A stretch of 37,868 nucleotides of DNA from Flavobacteriaceae bacterium (GTDB lineage Bacteria > Bacteroidota > Bacteroidia > Flavobacteriales > Flavobacteriaceae): positions 1-37,868 of the forward strand of contig CANKLE010000010.1 of assembly GCA_947483075.1 (NCBI GenBank). The letters are read 5' to 3'. Numbering within the stretch: position 1 is the first letter of the stretch; every line of letters begins with the position of its first letter. The notes beneath the pieces were generated by a model that worked only from the letters and a program-made list of their open reading frames with translations, was not told the DNA's origin and searched no databases. Shown here one piece after another: positions 8,243-16,342 of this stretch. A program made the translations under genes and the position numbers.

Positions 8243-8986
8243 ATGAAAATAAGTATAATCACCGTCTGTTACAACAGCGCCGCTACCATTGAAAAAACCA
8301 TTCAATCGGTGGCCCAGCAGTCGTATGGTGCAATTGAATATATCATAGTAGACGGTGGCTCAACCGACGACACGGTGGCCATTATTCAGCGGTATCCCCA
8401 GGTGGTTTCACGTTGGATATCGGAGTCCGATAAAGGCTTATATGATGCCATGAACAAAGGCATTGCGCTAGCTACAGGTGATTTGGTTGGGATATTAAAC
8501 TCCGATGACACCTTTTATGCGGATGATGTATTGGCAAAAGTGGCTCAATTTCATCAAACGCACGATATTGAAGCCTCGGTGGGTAACATTGTGCAACACC
8601 AAGCCAACGGCAAGATTATTCGGTTGTACAGCGCCAAAAATTGGACGCCCCAAAAATTGCGCATTGGCTTTATGCCGCCGCATCCGTCTATTTTTTTTAA
8701 ACGCGAATTGTTCCAGCAGTTTGGCAATTACCAATTGGATTTTGTAATTGGCGCCGACTACGAATTGATTACCCGATTTTTTCTCAAACAACGCATCCGT
8801 TGGGCCTATTCGGGCATTACCACTACGGCCATGTTGGTGGGAGGCTTGAGCAGTTCGGGCAGCAGCTCCTACCAGCTCATCACCAAAGAAATTCAACTGG
8901 CCTTGCAGCGCAACGGCATGACGTATTCTCCGCTCAAAATACAATTTCGTTGGATCTGGAAACTCATGGGTTACCTCAAAAAATAA
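8243..8986 (+). CDS. GT2-family (GT-A fold) glycosyltransferase
   Basis: A 247-residue WcaA-type glycosyltransferase. ISIITVCYNSAATIEKTIQS at residues 3-22 is the family start, VDGGSTDDT lies at 36-44, and the metal-binding acidic motif NSDD at 86-89. It should transfer one sugar from a nucleotide donor to a lipid-linked intermediate in the cytoplasm. The stop codon shares one base with the start of the epimerase gene (TAATG), so the two are likely translated together. Donor specificity cannot be told from sequence. Confidence 0.9.
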   Translation: MKISIITVCYNSAATIEKTIQSVAQQSYGAIEYIIVDGGSTDDTVAIIQRYPQVVSRWISESDKGLYDAMNKGIALATGDLVGILNSDDTFYADDVLAKVAQFHQTHDIEASVGNIVQHQANGKIIRLYSAKNWTPQKLRIGFMPPHPSIFFKRELFQQFGNYQLDFVIGADYELITRFFLKQRIRWAYSGITTTAMLVGGLSSSGSSSYQLITKEIQLALQRNGMTYSPLKIQFRWIWKLMGYLKK

Positions 8987-9903
8987 TGAGTCAAAATCTA
9001 CTATACATCACCGGCATTTCGGGCTTTGTGGGGCAAAACCTAAGCCAACACCTCTCGAATTCGTATGCCATCAAGGGGATTTCTCGAACACCACAAACGG
9101 ATGAATTATCCTACGAACAATTTTTCTCGTCTCAGGCCGAATACCGTACGCTCATTCATTTGGCTGGCAAAGCGCACGATACCAAAAACACCGCTGCAGC
9201 CCAGGACTATACCGAAGCCAATGTTGATTTGACCATAAAAGTATATGACCAATTTTTGCAATCGTCGGCCCAGTGTTTCATTTTCATGAGTTCGGTCAAA
9301 GCCGTCGCCGATGAAGTGCAGGGGGAACTAACCGAAGAGGTTGTTCCTATTCCAGTTACGCCCTATGGGATCAGTAAACAACAAGCCGAAGCTTATATTT
9401 TGGACCATTTACCCACCAATAAACGCGTGTATATTTTACGGCCTTGTATGATGCACGGTCCGGGCAACAAAGGGAATCTTAATTTATTATACCAATTGGT
9501 TTGCAAAGGGATTCCTTATCCTTTGGGCGCCTTTGGCAACCAACGCTCGTTTTTGAGCATCGACAACCTGAGTTTTGTGATGCAACAACTAATCGAAAGC
9601 AATTTGCCTTCGGCCGTTTACAATCTGGCCGACGACGAATCGCTGGCCACAGCCGAGCTGGTGCAACTCATGGGAGAAACCCTGCAACGCAAGGTGTATA
9701 TTTGGTCTTTTCCGAAATCGGTTATCAAACTAGTGGCCCGAGTGGGCGATTTTTTGCCTTTGCCGATCAACAGCAATACACTGCAAAAACTCACCGAAAA
9801 TTACCGGGTGAGTAATGCCAAAATCAAAGCCGATTTGCATGTCGAATTACCCGTTTCGTCCCGAGCGGGTCTGGTTAAAACGTTTTTATCTTTCCATAAA
9901 TAA
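8986..9903 (+). CDS. NAD-dependent epimerase/dehydratase (SDR, WbpV/GalE-like)
   Basis: A 305-residue extended short-chain dehydrogenase. TGISGFVG at residues 9-16 is the NAD-binding glycine motif, MSSVK at about 101-105 supplies the catalytic Ser, and YGISK at 127-131 is the YxxxK catalytic pair. The frame is open further upstream, but the ATG at 8986 begins directly before the Rossmann strand and overlaps the GT2 stop by one base. It is immediately followed by a WecA/WbpL-like transferase. The WbpV-WbpL pairing in Pseudomonas O-antigen loci makes a nucleotide-sugar 4-reductase or epimerase that feeds the initiating transferase a good guess, by context only. Confidence 0.85.
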   Translation: MSQNLLYITGISGFVGQNLSQHLSNSYAIKGISRTPQTDELSYEQFFSSQAEYRTLIHLAGKAHDTKNTAAAQDYTEANVDLTIKVYDQFLQSSAQCFIFMSSVKAVADEVQGELTEEVVPIPVTPYGISKQQAEAYILDHLPTNKRVYILRPCMMHGPGNKGNLNLLYQLVCKGIPYPLGAFGNQRSFLSIDNLSFVMQQLIESNLPSAVYNLADDESLATAELVQLMGETLQRKVYIWSFPKSVIKLVARVGDFLPLPINSNTLQKLTENYRVSNAKIKADLHVELPVSSRAGLVKTFLSFHK

Positions 9904-10854
9904 ATGAGTATAAGCCTACTTTTTTTGATTTTAGTCGCTGCCGAATGGGGCTATTTCAAATTAGCATACAAGTATACCATTGTAGACAAACCCAACGCAC
10001 GGTCTTCGCACAGCCAAACCACGATCCGAGGCGGAGGAATTGTATTTCCGCTGGCCGTACTCTTGGCTTTTGCCCTAGGTGAACTGTCTTGGCCCATCGC
10101 CTTGGCCGTTGGATTGGTTGCCTTGGTGAGTTTTATCGACGACATGCGGCCTTTGCCCACCTTGCCGCGCTTTGGCGCTCAGTTGGTTGCGTTGGCTTTG
10201 CTGGTCTATCAACTGCACTTGCTTCAAGAACCGGTTTGGTTGTTATTGATTATTGGTGTTGGCTTGATCGGTTGGATTAACGCCTTCAATTTTATGGACG
10301 GCATCAATGGCATCACGGTGCTCTATGCCGGAATTTGTTTGGTCAGTTTGGGCTATGTCAATTACCACACCCCTGTTTTTCAGAGTATTGTCATCGTGGG
10401 TATGGCCGCAGTTGTTTTTGGCTTTGTGAATCTGCGCCAAAAAGCCCTTGCCTTTTCGGGCGATGTGGGCAGCATCAGTTTGGCCGTATTCTTGGCCTAT
10501 CTGTTGCTTTACACAATGTATGCTAACCAACAATGGGGATTTTTGTTGTTTTTTGCCGTCTACGGAATTGATTCGGCCTGCACGATTCTCATTCGTCTTG
10601 CCAAAAAAGAAAATATATTCCAAGCGCACCGTACGCATCTGTACCAATATTTGGCCAACGAAAAAAAGTGGTCGCACCTCAAGGTTTCGGCGCTTTATGC
10701 AGTGGCACAAGCAGGAATCAATGGAGTAGTGTTGGCGTTGTATCAACAACAACTGCTTACTATGCCGGTTATTTTAAGCATAGGGGTTTTACTTTTTGGC
10801 GTTTATTTTTATATTCGAATGCAAGTAATTACAGCATTAAATTCGACCAAATAA
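9904..10854 (+). CDS. Undecaprenyl-phosphate N-acetylhexosamine-1-phosphate transferase, MraY/WecA/WbpL-like
   Basis: A 316-residue polytopic membrane protein of the MraY-like family. Conserved family positions are visible: DKPNARSSH near the N-terminus (28-36), FIDD (77-80), NAFNFMDGINGI (126-137) holding the catalytic acidic residue, and AHRTHLYQYL in the last cytoplasmic loop (about 240-249). The protein starts a repeat unit by placing a sugar-1-phosphate on undecaprenyl phosphate. The ATG follows the epimerase stop directly with no gap. It is a little shorter than WecA, as is common for the WbpL-like branch. Which sugar is used is inferred only from the epimerase next door. Confidence 0.88.
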   Translation: MSISLLFLILVAAEWGYFKLAYKYTIVDKPNARSSHSQTTIRGGGIVFPLAVLLAFALGELSWPIALAVGLVALVSFIDDMRPLPTLPRFGAQLVALALLVYQLHLLQEPVWLLLIIGVGLIGWINAFNFMDGINGITVLYAGICLVSLGYVNYHTPVFQSIVIVGMAAVVFGFVNLRQKALAFSGDVGSISLAVFLAYLLLYTMYANQQWGFLLFFAVYGIDSACTILIRLAKKENIFQAHRTHLYQYLANEKKWSHLKVSALYAVAQAGINGVVLALYQQQLLTMPVILSIGVLLFGVYFYIRMQVITALNSTK

Positions 10855-10934
10855 ATGATGACTTCACCCAAGCGGTGTAGTGCTACTGCAGTGAGATTGA
10901 TAAAAAAATGTTTCAATGCTAGCCAATAATAATG

Positions 10935-10942
10935 TAATTTCG
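10935..10942 (+). promoter_or_regulatory. Possible -7 box upstream of the Wza/Wzc pair
   Basis: TAATTTCG, one base off the Bacteroidota -7 consensus TAnnTTTG, lies 29 bases before the ATG of the exporter gene in the 117-base gap after the WecA-like gene. No good -33 TTTG element is seen. The same TTCG variant occurs before the PpiD-like and thioredoxin-like genes, which supports it a little. Confidence 0.3.
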
Positions 10943-10971
10943 CAAGAGTTTTGCCCGACAAAAAAAATGTT

Positions 10972-11730
10972 ATGAAAAAAAGTATCGTTCTGTGTTTTGG
11001 ACTTTTGATTTTGGCTTCTTGTGCCACCAAAAAAGACGTGTTGTTGTTTCAGGAAAAATCCAAACTGAATGCCGCCATTACCTACAAAGCCCCTAAAATT
11101 CAAATCAATGACATTCTTACCGTGCAGGTAAGTACGTTGCAGCCTGAATTGGCGGCTCCTTATAACTTAATACAGCAAACGGCTAATAATGCCGTAATGG
11201 TCGAAAGTTTGAAATTACAAGGCTATTTGGTAAATGCCGAGGGACAAATTACCTTTCCGGTGTTGGGTGCCATAAAAGTAAACGACAAAACACCCCAAGA
11301 ATTGGAGCAGTTTTTGAAGGCCAAATTACAAGACGATAACCATTTGCTTGCGCCTACTGTTACGGTGCGCATCATCAACAGCAAAGTGACTATTTTGGGC
11401 GAGGTAATGCATCCGGGGACTTTTTCCTATACCGAACAGAATATTTCGGTCTTGCAAGCGATTGGTTTGGCAGGCGATTTAAGCATCAAAGGCAAACGAA
11501 AAGAAGTGCTCCTCATCCGCGAAGTGGATGGCCAACGCAGCTATACTACCCTTGATCTTACTCAAACCGATTGGTTTACCTCTGAATATTTTTACATCAA
11601 ACAAAACGACGTAATTGTGGTAAATCCCAACAGTTCAAGAGTGAAGAACTATGGTTTTATAGGAGACCCTGCAACCTTGTTGGGCGTTACCTCGGTGATT
11701 TTAAGTATGATTATTTTATTAACACGCTAA
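10972..11730 (+). CDS. Polysaccharide export outer-membrane lipoprotein, Wza-like
   Basis: A 252-residue lipoprotein. The signal peptide ends in a lipobox LASC at residues 14-17. The polysaccharide export domain follows (from about residue 40, YKAPKIQINDILTVQV), then one SLBB-type segment (about 135-200, VTILGEVMHPGTFSYTE). A hydrophobic C-terminal helix is present, as is usual for Bacteroidota members. A TTG at 10951 would only add seven polar residues ahead of the signal peptide, so ATG 10972 is chosen. It would form the outer-membrane exit channel, working with the Wzc-like protein six bases downstream. Confidence 0.9.
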   Translation: MKKSIVLCFGLLILASCATKKDVLLFQEKSKLNAAITYKAPKIQINDILTVQVSTLQPELAAPYNLIQQTANNAVMVESLKLQGYLVNAEGQITFPVLGAIKVNDKTPQELEQFLKAKLQDDNHLLAPTVTVRIINSKVTILGEVMHPGTFSYTEQNISVLQAIGLAGDLSIKGKRKEVLLIREVDGQRSYTTLDLTQTDWFTSEYFYIKQNDVIVVNPNSSRVKNYGFIGDPATLLGVTSVILSMIILLTR

Positions 11731-11736
11731 TATCCT

Positions 11737-14136
11737 ATGTCAGAATACAGCACTTCATCAACTGAATTTTCAGAAAGTTCCAATCCAGATTGGTTACTGC
11801 AACTCCCCAAATATTTAAGGTATTGGTATTGGTTTGTGTTGTCGGCTCTGGTTTTTGTAATTGGAGCCAATGTTTATCTGCGTTATACGCCCAACTCCTA
11901 CCAAACTTCTGCCAAGATCAAGATCTTAGACAATTCGACCAATAGTTTTAAAATGCCTTCGGACGCGATCAGTTTGTTTGCGAAATCGAAACTAAATTTA
12001 GAGAACGAAATAGAGGTCATCAAATCCCACCGCATCATGGAAATGGTGGTGCAAAAATTGAATTTAACTACGGGCTATACCCAAGCGGGTTATGTAAAGT
12101 CATCTGAATTGTGGGAAGACCGCCCTTTTGACATTGAATGGATAGGCGATATAACAGTTATTGAAGCGAGTAATCACCAATTAAACATCAAACTCAAAGG
12201 GAAAGGATTTATCTTAAGCCAAGAAGAACAAGTAGATAAAAATATCAAGCAGTTCAACCAAGTTTATACGCTAGATAACATTAAATATAGAATATCCAAA
12301 AATAAAAATTTCACTGCGCAAACTCCCTATACGAATACGTATGGGTTTAATCTTTATACCCCCGAATCTGCCGCAACCCGATTGGTTGGGCAAATTTCTG
12401 TCGAAAATGTAGGGAAGCAAAGTGAGATCCTAGCACTAAAAATTACAGGCACCAACAAAGAGAAATCAGAAGCCATTTTGAATGCGTTATTGGATCAGTT
12501 TGATTGGGATGGCATCCGTGATCGTCAATTGATTTCCCAACGTACTATTGATTTTGTCAACGAGCGCTTTGTCAACCTCACGCGTGAGCTAGATTCTATA
12601 GAATCAGGCAAAGAATTGTATAAACGAACCAACGAATTGAGTTTCCTAGAAGAAGATGCGGGAATAAGTGCTGAAATTAAAACCAAATCAGATGCCGAGG
12701 TATTTGACGTCGAAACCCAGGTAGAATTATCGAAGCTGTTGGCCAAATCGTTGACGAGCGACAAGAAAATTAGTTTATTGCCTGCCAATATAGGGGTTGC
12801 CAACGCGCAAATCAACACTTTAATTGACAAGTATAATACTTTGGTATTGGAACGTGAAAAAAGTTTGTTGAGTGCGGGCGAAAAAAATCCGGTTACGCTA
12901 GCGGTAACCCAAAATATCCAAGAATTACAACAAAATATTTTGTCATCTGTTTCAGCTTACCAAAAACAATTGGGCGTCACCTTGGCCAAGTACAATGTAC
13001 TAAAATCTCAAAACAGATCCCTTTATTCTACTATTCCAGCCAAGGAAAAAATATTGCGTTCCATTGAGCGTCAACAAAAAATCAAAGAAACTTTGTATTT
13101 GTTGCTGTTGCAAAAACGCGAAGAAGCCGCCATCAACAAGGCCATTACCGCACCCTCAATCAAGGTAGTTGATTTTGCTATAACAGATAATGCTCCCGTT
13201 TCGCCCAAACGCCAGTCTATCTTTCTGACGATGTTTATAATTGGATTGGCCCTTCCATTCGGAATACTGTACTTGTATTTTTTATTGGATAATAAAATCC
13301 ATTCCAAACAAGACATCGAAAAAGTAGCACCGGATACGCCAGTTATTGCCGAGATTCCCAACATCAAAGGCGATCAGATGTACATCACAGACAATGACCG
13401 TTCTATTTTGGCAGAATCCTTCCGAATTTTGCGCACCAACATTAATTATGTGTTGCCATTTAAACAAACGGGTGAGGGTCAGGTGATTTACGTGACTTCG
13501 ACCATTAAAGGGGAAGGAAAAACATTTACATCGGTAAACTTAGCCTTGATTTTGGCTTCGATGAAAAAGAAAGTACTCTTGCTGGGTAGCGATTTGCGCA
13601 ACCCGCAGTTGCATAAATTCTTAAATCTAGAGCGAGAGCAAAAAGGAGTTTCGGGATATCTGTATGATACAAGTATTGATTGGCATACCTTGGTGCACGA
13701 GCAAAAATTGGGAAGCAATCACTTGGATGTGATTTTGGCAGGAAGCATCCCGCCCAACCCTGCTGAGTTATTGTCAAACGGCCGTTACGAGCACCTGCTC
13801 AACGAACTAAAAAAAGAATACGATTTTATCATTGTCGATTGTGCGCCAACCATTTTGGTGACTGACACCTTGCTCATTTCTCAGTTTGCCGATGTGACCT
13901 TGTACTTAACCCGGGCAGGATTTACCGAAACCCGTTTGCTGCAATTCTCGAAAGAATTAAAAAAATTGCACAAAATGAAAAACATGTGCTACGTTCTTAA
14001 TAACGTTGGAGATTCAAAATCGTATGGCTATAATTATTCCTACAACTACGGCTACAACTATGGCTACTCTAAAGACGAAGACTTTAAAGTAAAAACATCT
14101 ATGTTGGGCAAGCTCAGGAAAAAAATGAAGATTTAA
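11737..14136 (+). CDS. Wzc-like polysaccharide co-polymerase with BY-kinase domain
   Basis: A 799-residue inner-membrane protein. Two membrane segments (about residues 28-48 and 490-515) flank a large periplasmic part with Wzz-like and coiled-coil sequence. The cytoplasmic C-terminal domain is a bacterial tyrosine kinase: Walker A in STIKGEGKTFTS (about 587-598), Walker A' in VLLLGSDLRNP, Walker B in FIIVDCAPT. The tail is tyrosine-rich: eight tyrosines alternate strictly with Gly, Asn or Ser at residues 763-777, the likely autophosphorylation cluster. The family controls chain length and export together with Wza and Wzy. No separate phosphatase gene is seen in the window. Confidence 0.92.
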   Translation: MSEYSTSSTEFSESSNPDWLLQLPKYLRYWYWFVLSALVFVIGANVYLRYTPNSYQTSAKIKILDNSTNSFKMPSDAISLFAKSKLNLENEIEVIKSHRIMEMVVQKLNLTTGYTQAGYVKSSELWEDRPFDIEWIGDITVIEASNHQLNIKLKGKGFILSQEEQVDKNIKQFNQVYTLDNIKYRISKNKNFTAQTPYTNTYGFNLYTPESAATRLVGQISVENVGKQSEILALKITGTNKEKSEAILNALLDQFDWDGIRDRQLISQRTIDFVNERFVNLTRELDSIESGKELYKRTNELSFLEEDAGISAEIKTKSDAEVFDVETQVELSKLLAKSLTSDKKISLLPANIGVANAQINTLIDKYNTLVLEREKSLLSAGEKNPVTLAVTQNIQELQQNILSSVSAYQKQLGVTLAKYNVLKSQNRSLYSTIPAKEKILRSIERQQKIKETLYLLLLQKREEAAINKAITAPSIKVVDFAITDNAPVSPKRQSIFLTMFIIGLALPFGILYLYFLLDNKIHSKQDIEKVAPDTPVIAEIPNIKGDQMYITDNDRSILAESFRILRTNINYVLPFKQTGEGQVIYVTSTIKGEGKTFTSVNLALILASMKKKVLLLGSDLRNPQLHKFLNLEREQKGVSGYLYDTSIDWHTLVHEQKLGSNHLDVILAGSIPPNPAELLSNGRYEHLLNELKKEYDFIIVDCAPTILVTDTLLISQFADVTLYLTRAGFTETRLLQFSKELKKLHKMKNMCYVLNNVGDSKSYGYNYSYNYGYNYGYSKDEDFKVKTSMLGKLRKKMKI

Positions 14137-14259
14137 ACTGGGTTTACTCGTTTCAGGGTTTAATTTAATAAAAGTATAACCGAAATAACCATTCGTCCGA
14201 AAAATCGTCGATTTAATCTAATAATAACACATTAATTTTTTTATAAAACCGAATATAAC

Positions 14260-14267
14260 TAAATTTG
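14260..14267 (+). promoter_or_regulatory. Predicted -7 promoter box upstream of the barrel gene
   Basis: TAAATTTG matches the Bacteroidota -7 consensus TAnnTTTG exactly and lies 65 bases before the ATG at 14333, in the 196-base gap after the kinase gene. The -33 region is only a T-run, so support is the -7 box and position. Confidence 0.45.
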
Positions 14268-14332
14268 CCTAGCTTAAATACCCCTAATAAATATTAAATC
14301 AGCTATTTACCAAAAATATAAAATCCTACATC

Positions 14333-14968
14333 ATGAAAATTAAGTACTTAGTAGCCCTGCTTTTTGTCTATTCTCTTTCTTTTTCGCAATACCGTTTTAA
14401 TCAAGTTTCGGTAGAAGGTGGTATTGGATATGTGCTTGCAGGCAATCATTATTGTGATGCCTATGACTCCAACTTTTCGGGCTTTCGCCACATTGATTTG
14501 GGGGTACGGTACATGATCAATGAAAATTATGGCCTGCGACTTTCTTATGCCAACGATGTATTTTCTCAATCGAATGGCAGTAAAATTGGTACCAGATACA
14601 ATAGAATTGGTGTAGATGGGATATACAACTTAGGTAGATTAATCGATATGGCGTATGCTTCAAATCAAAATGTAGGATTATTAGGCCATGTTGGGTTAGG
14701 GTACACAAAATCATCGCCGCTAAGTGGGGCTCAGGCCGAACGAATAGGTACGGTTACAATTGGACTTACCCCTCAGTTCAAAATAAGTGAAAATATGGTT
14801 TTTTATACAGATTTATCTGCTAATGCTAATATTAAACAGCATTTGGGATTTGATGGCGGAAGTATATATACAAACCACTTAAAATCTACAATCGGATCAC
14901 ATTACAACCTTTCTTTTGGTGTAATGATCTACCTTGGAGAAAATCGCTACCACGCCGACTGGTACTAA
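14333..14968 (+). CDS. Outer-membrane beta-barrel protein (OmpA/OprF N-terminal-like)
   Basis: A 211-residue protein with a clear signal peptide (MKIKYLVALLFVYSLSFS). Alternating hydrophobic and polar strands follow, for example FRHIDLGVRYMINENYGLRL and VTIGLTPQFKISENMVFYTD, ending in aromatic residues at the C-terminus. This fits an eight-stranded barrel like the N-terminal part of flavobacterial OmpA-type proteins, but the peptidoglycan-binding OmpA domain is absent. It is transcribed alone, with a promoter box upstream and a strong terminator directly after the stop. Specific function unknown. Confidence 0.75.
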   Translation: MKIKYLVALLFVYSLSFSQYRFNQVSVEGGIGYVLAGNHYCDAYDSNFSGFRHIDLGVRYMINENYGLRLSYANDVFSQSNGSKIGTRYNRIGVDGIYNLGRLIDMAYASNQNVGLLGHVGLGYTKSSPLSGAQAERIGTVTIGLTPQFKISENMVFYTDLSANANIKQHLGFDGGSIYTNHLKSTIGSHYNLSFGVMIYLGENRYHADWY

Positions 14969-15018
14969 AAAGCGACACCTATTATATATCAAAAAGGCGA
15001 TCCAGTGGGTCGCTTTTT
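14967..15018 (+). terminator. Rho-independent terminator after the barrel gene
   Basis: AAAAAGCGAC (14967-14976) pairs with GTCGCTTTTT (15009-15018). The loop is long (32 bases), and a T-run follows. The left arm overlaps the stop codon of the barrel gene. Confidence 0.7.
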
Positions 15019-15104
15019 TAATTAATAAGTAATAATGAAAAATTAATAATTTGGGATTATACTAAGAACAGCTGATCAGTCACAAAGTCATAAGTCATAA
15101 AGTT

Positions 15105-15230
15105 AATCCGTGCGAAGCGAACTTTGCGTTCCGATTTATCGGTACTGCGTCCCGAACCTTTGGGATTGCGAGATATAAAAAAAGTGCTGTGAATATTGAT
15201 TTCTCGCAAAGCCGCCAAGTCGCAAAAAAT
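15105..15230 (+). repeat. Dispersed repeat, copy A (left of toxin-antitoxin)
   Basis: About 126 bases, imperfectly matching copy B at 16051-16165 in the same orientation. The first 70 bases are roughly 80-85% identical by eye (starting AATCcGTGCGAAGCGA, with CTGCGTCCCGAA in the middle), then a variable spacer, then a nearly identical end (TGATTTCTCGC, AAGCCGCCAAGTCGCAAAA). Successive palindromes are visible, including CCGATTTATCGG (15131-15142) and TCCCGAACCTTTGGGA (15150-15165). It is more GC-rich than the surrounding DNA. Confidence 0.8.
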
Positions 15231-15395
15231 GATTTATGAACAGTAAATACTAAATAAAAACTACGCGAATAGTTCGATCAAAGTTCTCGGGTAACAAATA
15301 ACGATGTTTGATTTTTGAATTATATGTACTCTTTATCTTACTTCGATATTAATTTGAAAAAGTAATAGATTATTAATTTGATTTACAAAAAGTAG

Positions 15396-15403
15396 TAAAT
15401 TTG
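15396..15403 (+). promoter_or_regulatory. Predicted -7 promoter box of the toxin-antitoxin operon
   Basis: TAAATTTG, an exact TAnnTTTG match, 16 bases before the antitoxin ATG. A TTTG at 15377-15380 could serve as the -33 element, though the spacing of 15 bases is shorter than usual. The very short leader fits this box driving the antitoxin. Confidence 0.5.
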
Positions 15404-15419
15404 ACCAAAATATAATCTA

Positions 15420-15650
15420 ATGACAAGACAAGCGATAATTGAAAAAACAATCAAGGCAATAAATCAATTGCCTGAAGATAAAGCAGAAGAAATTTCAGAT
15501 TTTGCTGATTTTGTTATAATGAAATTTGAAGAAGCTCGAATCACGGAAAGCATACAACAACTTGCTGCAAAAAGCCAGGTCTTTGATTTTTTAAATGAGG
15601 AAGAAGATCATTATTCTTCAAAAGATTTAAAAATAAAATACAATGGATAA
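15420..15650 (+). CDS. Antitoxin-like small protein (DUF2281-type)
   Basis: A 76-residue, acidic, helical protein whose start (IEKTIKAINQLPEDKAEEIS, then DFADFVIMKF) resembles DUF2281-type antitoxins: a short helix with LPEDK, followed by a helical segment ending in FEE. The C-terminal half is charged and probably disordered until bound to the toxin. It overlaps the toxin gene by eight bases, the usual order and coupling of a type II module. The protein should neutralise the toxin and may repress its own promoter. The family assignment is by pattern and context. Confidence 0.7.
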   Translation: MTRQAIIEKTIKAINQLPEDKAEEISDFADFVIMKFEEARITESIQQLAAKSQVFDFLNEEEDHYSSKDLKIKYNG

Positions 15651-15963
15651 AGGAGATATAGTTTTAATTTCATTCCCATTTACAAATTTAAGCGGAAGTA
15701 AGTTGCGTCCTGCAATCGTTTTAATTGAAACTAAACTTGATATTACCGTGTGCTTTATAACTTCTCAAATTAATTGGCAAGAACAAACAGATGTTGTTCT
15801 ATTTCCTACTGAGCAAAATGGAATCAAGTTGCAATCGTTGGCAAGAACAAGTAAAATAGCAACATTGGATAAAGCACTTGCAAAAGGCTTACTTGGCCGA
15901 CTTTCTGCCCATGAAACAGCAGAATTAAATCAGAAACTTAAAAAATTATTTCAGCTAGACTAA
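15643..15963 (+). CDS. MazF/PemK-family type II toxin (endoribonuclease)
   Basis: A 106-residue protein with the PemK/MazF beginning KGDIVLISFPFTNLSGSKLR followed by PAIVL, and the later SLARTSKIATLD strand-helix. The conserved Arg in the KLRPAIVL motif and the Ser/Thr in the ARTSK motif correspond to the active-site region of MazF ribonucleases, which cut mRNA in the cytoplasm. Length is normal and the frame is intact, so the toxin is probably active. It is translationally coupled to the upstream antitoxin and followed by its own terminator. The pair sits between two copies of a dispersed repeat. Confidence 0.85.
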   Translation: MDKGDIVLISFPFTNLSGSKLRPAIVLIETKLDITVCFITSQINWQEQTDVVLFPTEQNGIKLQSLARTSKIATLDKALAKGLLGRLSAHETAELNQKLKKLFQLD

Positions 15964-16002
15964 TTCTAATTCAGACATAATATCCTTTAATAATTAAAAT
16001 TG

Positions 16003-16047
16003 GCTAAACAACAAATTATGTTCTTGTTTAGCTATTTTCTTTTTAAA
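16003..16047 (+). terminator. Terminator after the toxin-antitoxin operon
   Basis: GCTAAACAA (16003-16011) pairs perfectly with TTGTTTAGC (16024-16032) over a 12-base loop and is followed by a T-rich stretch. Confidence 0.65.
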
Positions 16048-16050
16048 TTC

Positions 16051-16165
16051 AATCTGTGCGAAGCGAGCTTTGCGTCTCGAGACATCGGGGCTGCGTCCCG
16101 AAACTTCGGGATTGCGTGATAAAGAAATAGTGATGATTTCTCGCGAAGCCGCCAAGTCGCAAAAT
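16051..16165 (+). repeat. Dispersed repeat, copy B (right of toxin-antitoxin)
   Basis: Second copy of the element at 15105-15230, same orientation, about 115 bases. It contains the perfect palindrome TCCCGAAACTTCGGGA (16096-16111) where copy A has TCCCGAACCTTTGGGA, and the hairpin GCGAAGCgaGCTTTGC near its left end. The shared stem-loops suggest that structure rather than coding is conserved. Confidence 0.8.
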
Positions 16166-16287
16166 GTTCTGTTTGTAAACAGATCGTTCCTAGTATTTAC
16201 AAATCGCTAAAAGCTAACAGCTGAACGCCAAAAATATTAAAATCAATCACATTAAAAGTTGTTTCAATATAGTTTGCTTAATTGTTG

Positions 16288-16321
16288 TTTGCATTCTGTT
16301 TTTCTAGAATGTATACTTTTA
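16288..16321 (+). promoter_or_regulatory. Possible promoter of the GNAT gene
   Basis: TTTG (16288-16291), a 22-base spacer, then TACTTTTA (16314-16321), one mismatch from TAnnTTTG, 21 bases before the ATG at 16343. Confidence 0.35.
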
Positions 16322-16342
16322 CAAAACCATAATTTCATTTTT

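Larger units (their letters stand above)
14969..15419. other. 451-base intergenic stretch before the toxin-antitoxin pair
   Basis: Contents: the barrel terminator, a short gtcataa-type repetition at about 15070-15102, the first copy of the GC-rich dispersed repeat (15105-15230), an AT-rich segment without clear structure, and a promoter box at 15396. No coding sequence or RNA gene was recognised. Confidence 0.6.
15964..16342. other. 379-base intergenic stretch after the toxin gene
   Basis: Contents: the toxin terminator (16003-16047), the second copy of the dispersed repeat (16051-16165), then AT-rich DNA with a possible promoter at 16288-16321 for the GNAT gene. The upstream reading-frame extension of the GNAT gene (from 16259) lies here but does not look coding. 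Confidence 0.6.

Noticed and set aside
8800..8985. N-terminal extension of the epimerase
   Set aside because: It overlaps the GT2 gene in another frame and has no family similarity; the Rossmann motif begins right after ATG 8986.
15105..16165. Toxin-antitoxin module as an insertion sequence or composite transposon
   Set aside because: No transposase gene, terminal inverted repeats or target-site duplication was seen around the flanking repeats.
16259..16342. N-terminal extension of the GNAT protein
   Set aside because: The 28 extra residues do not match the family and cover the promoter region; ATG 16343 gives a normal domain start.
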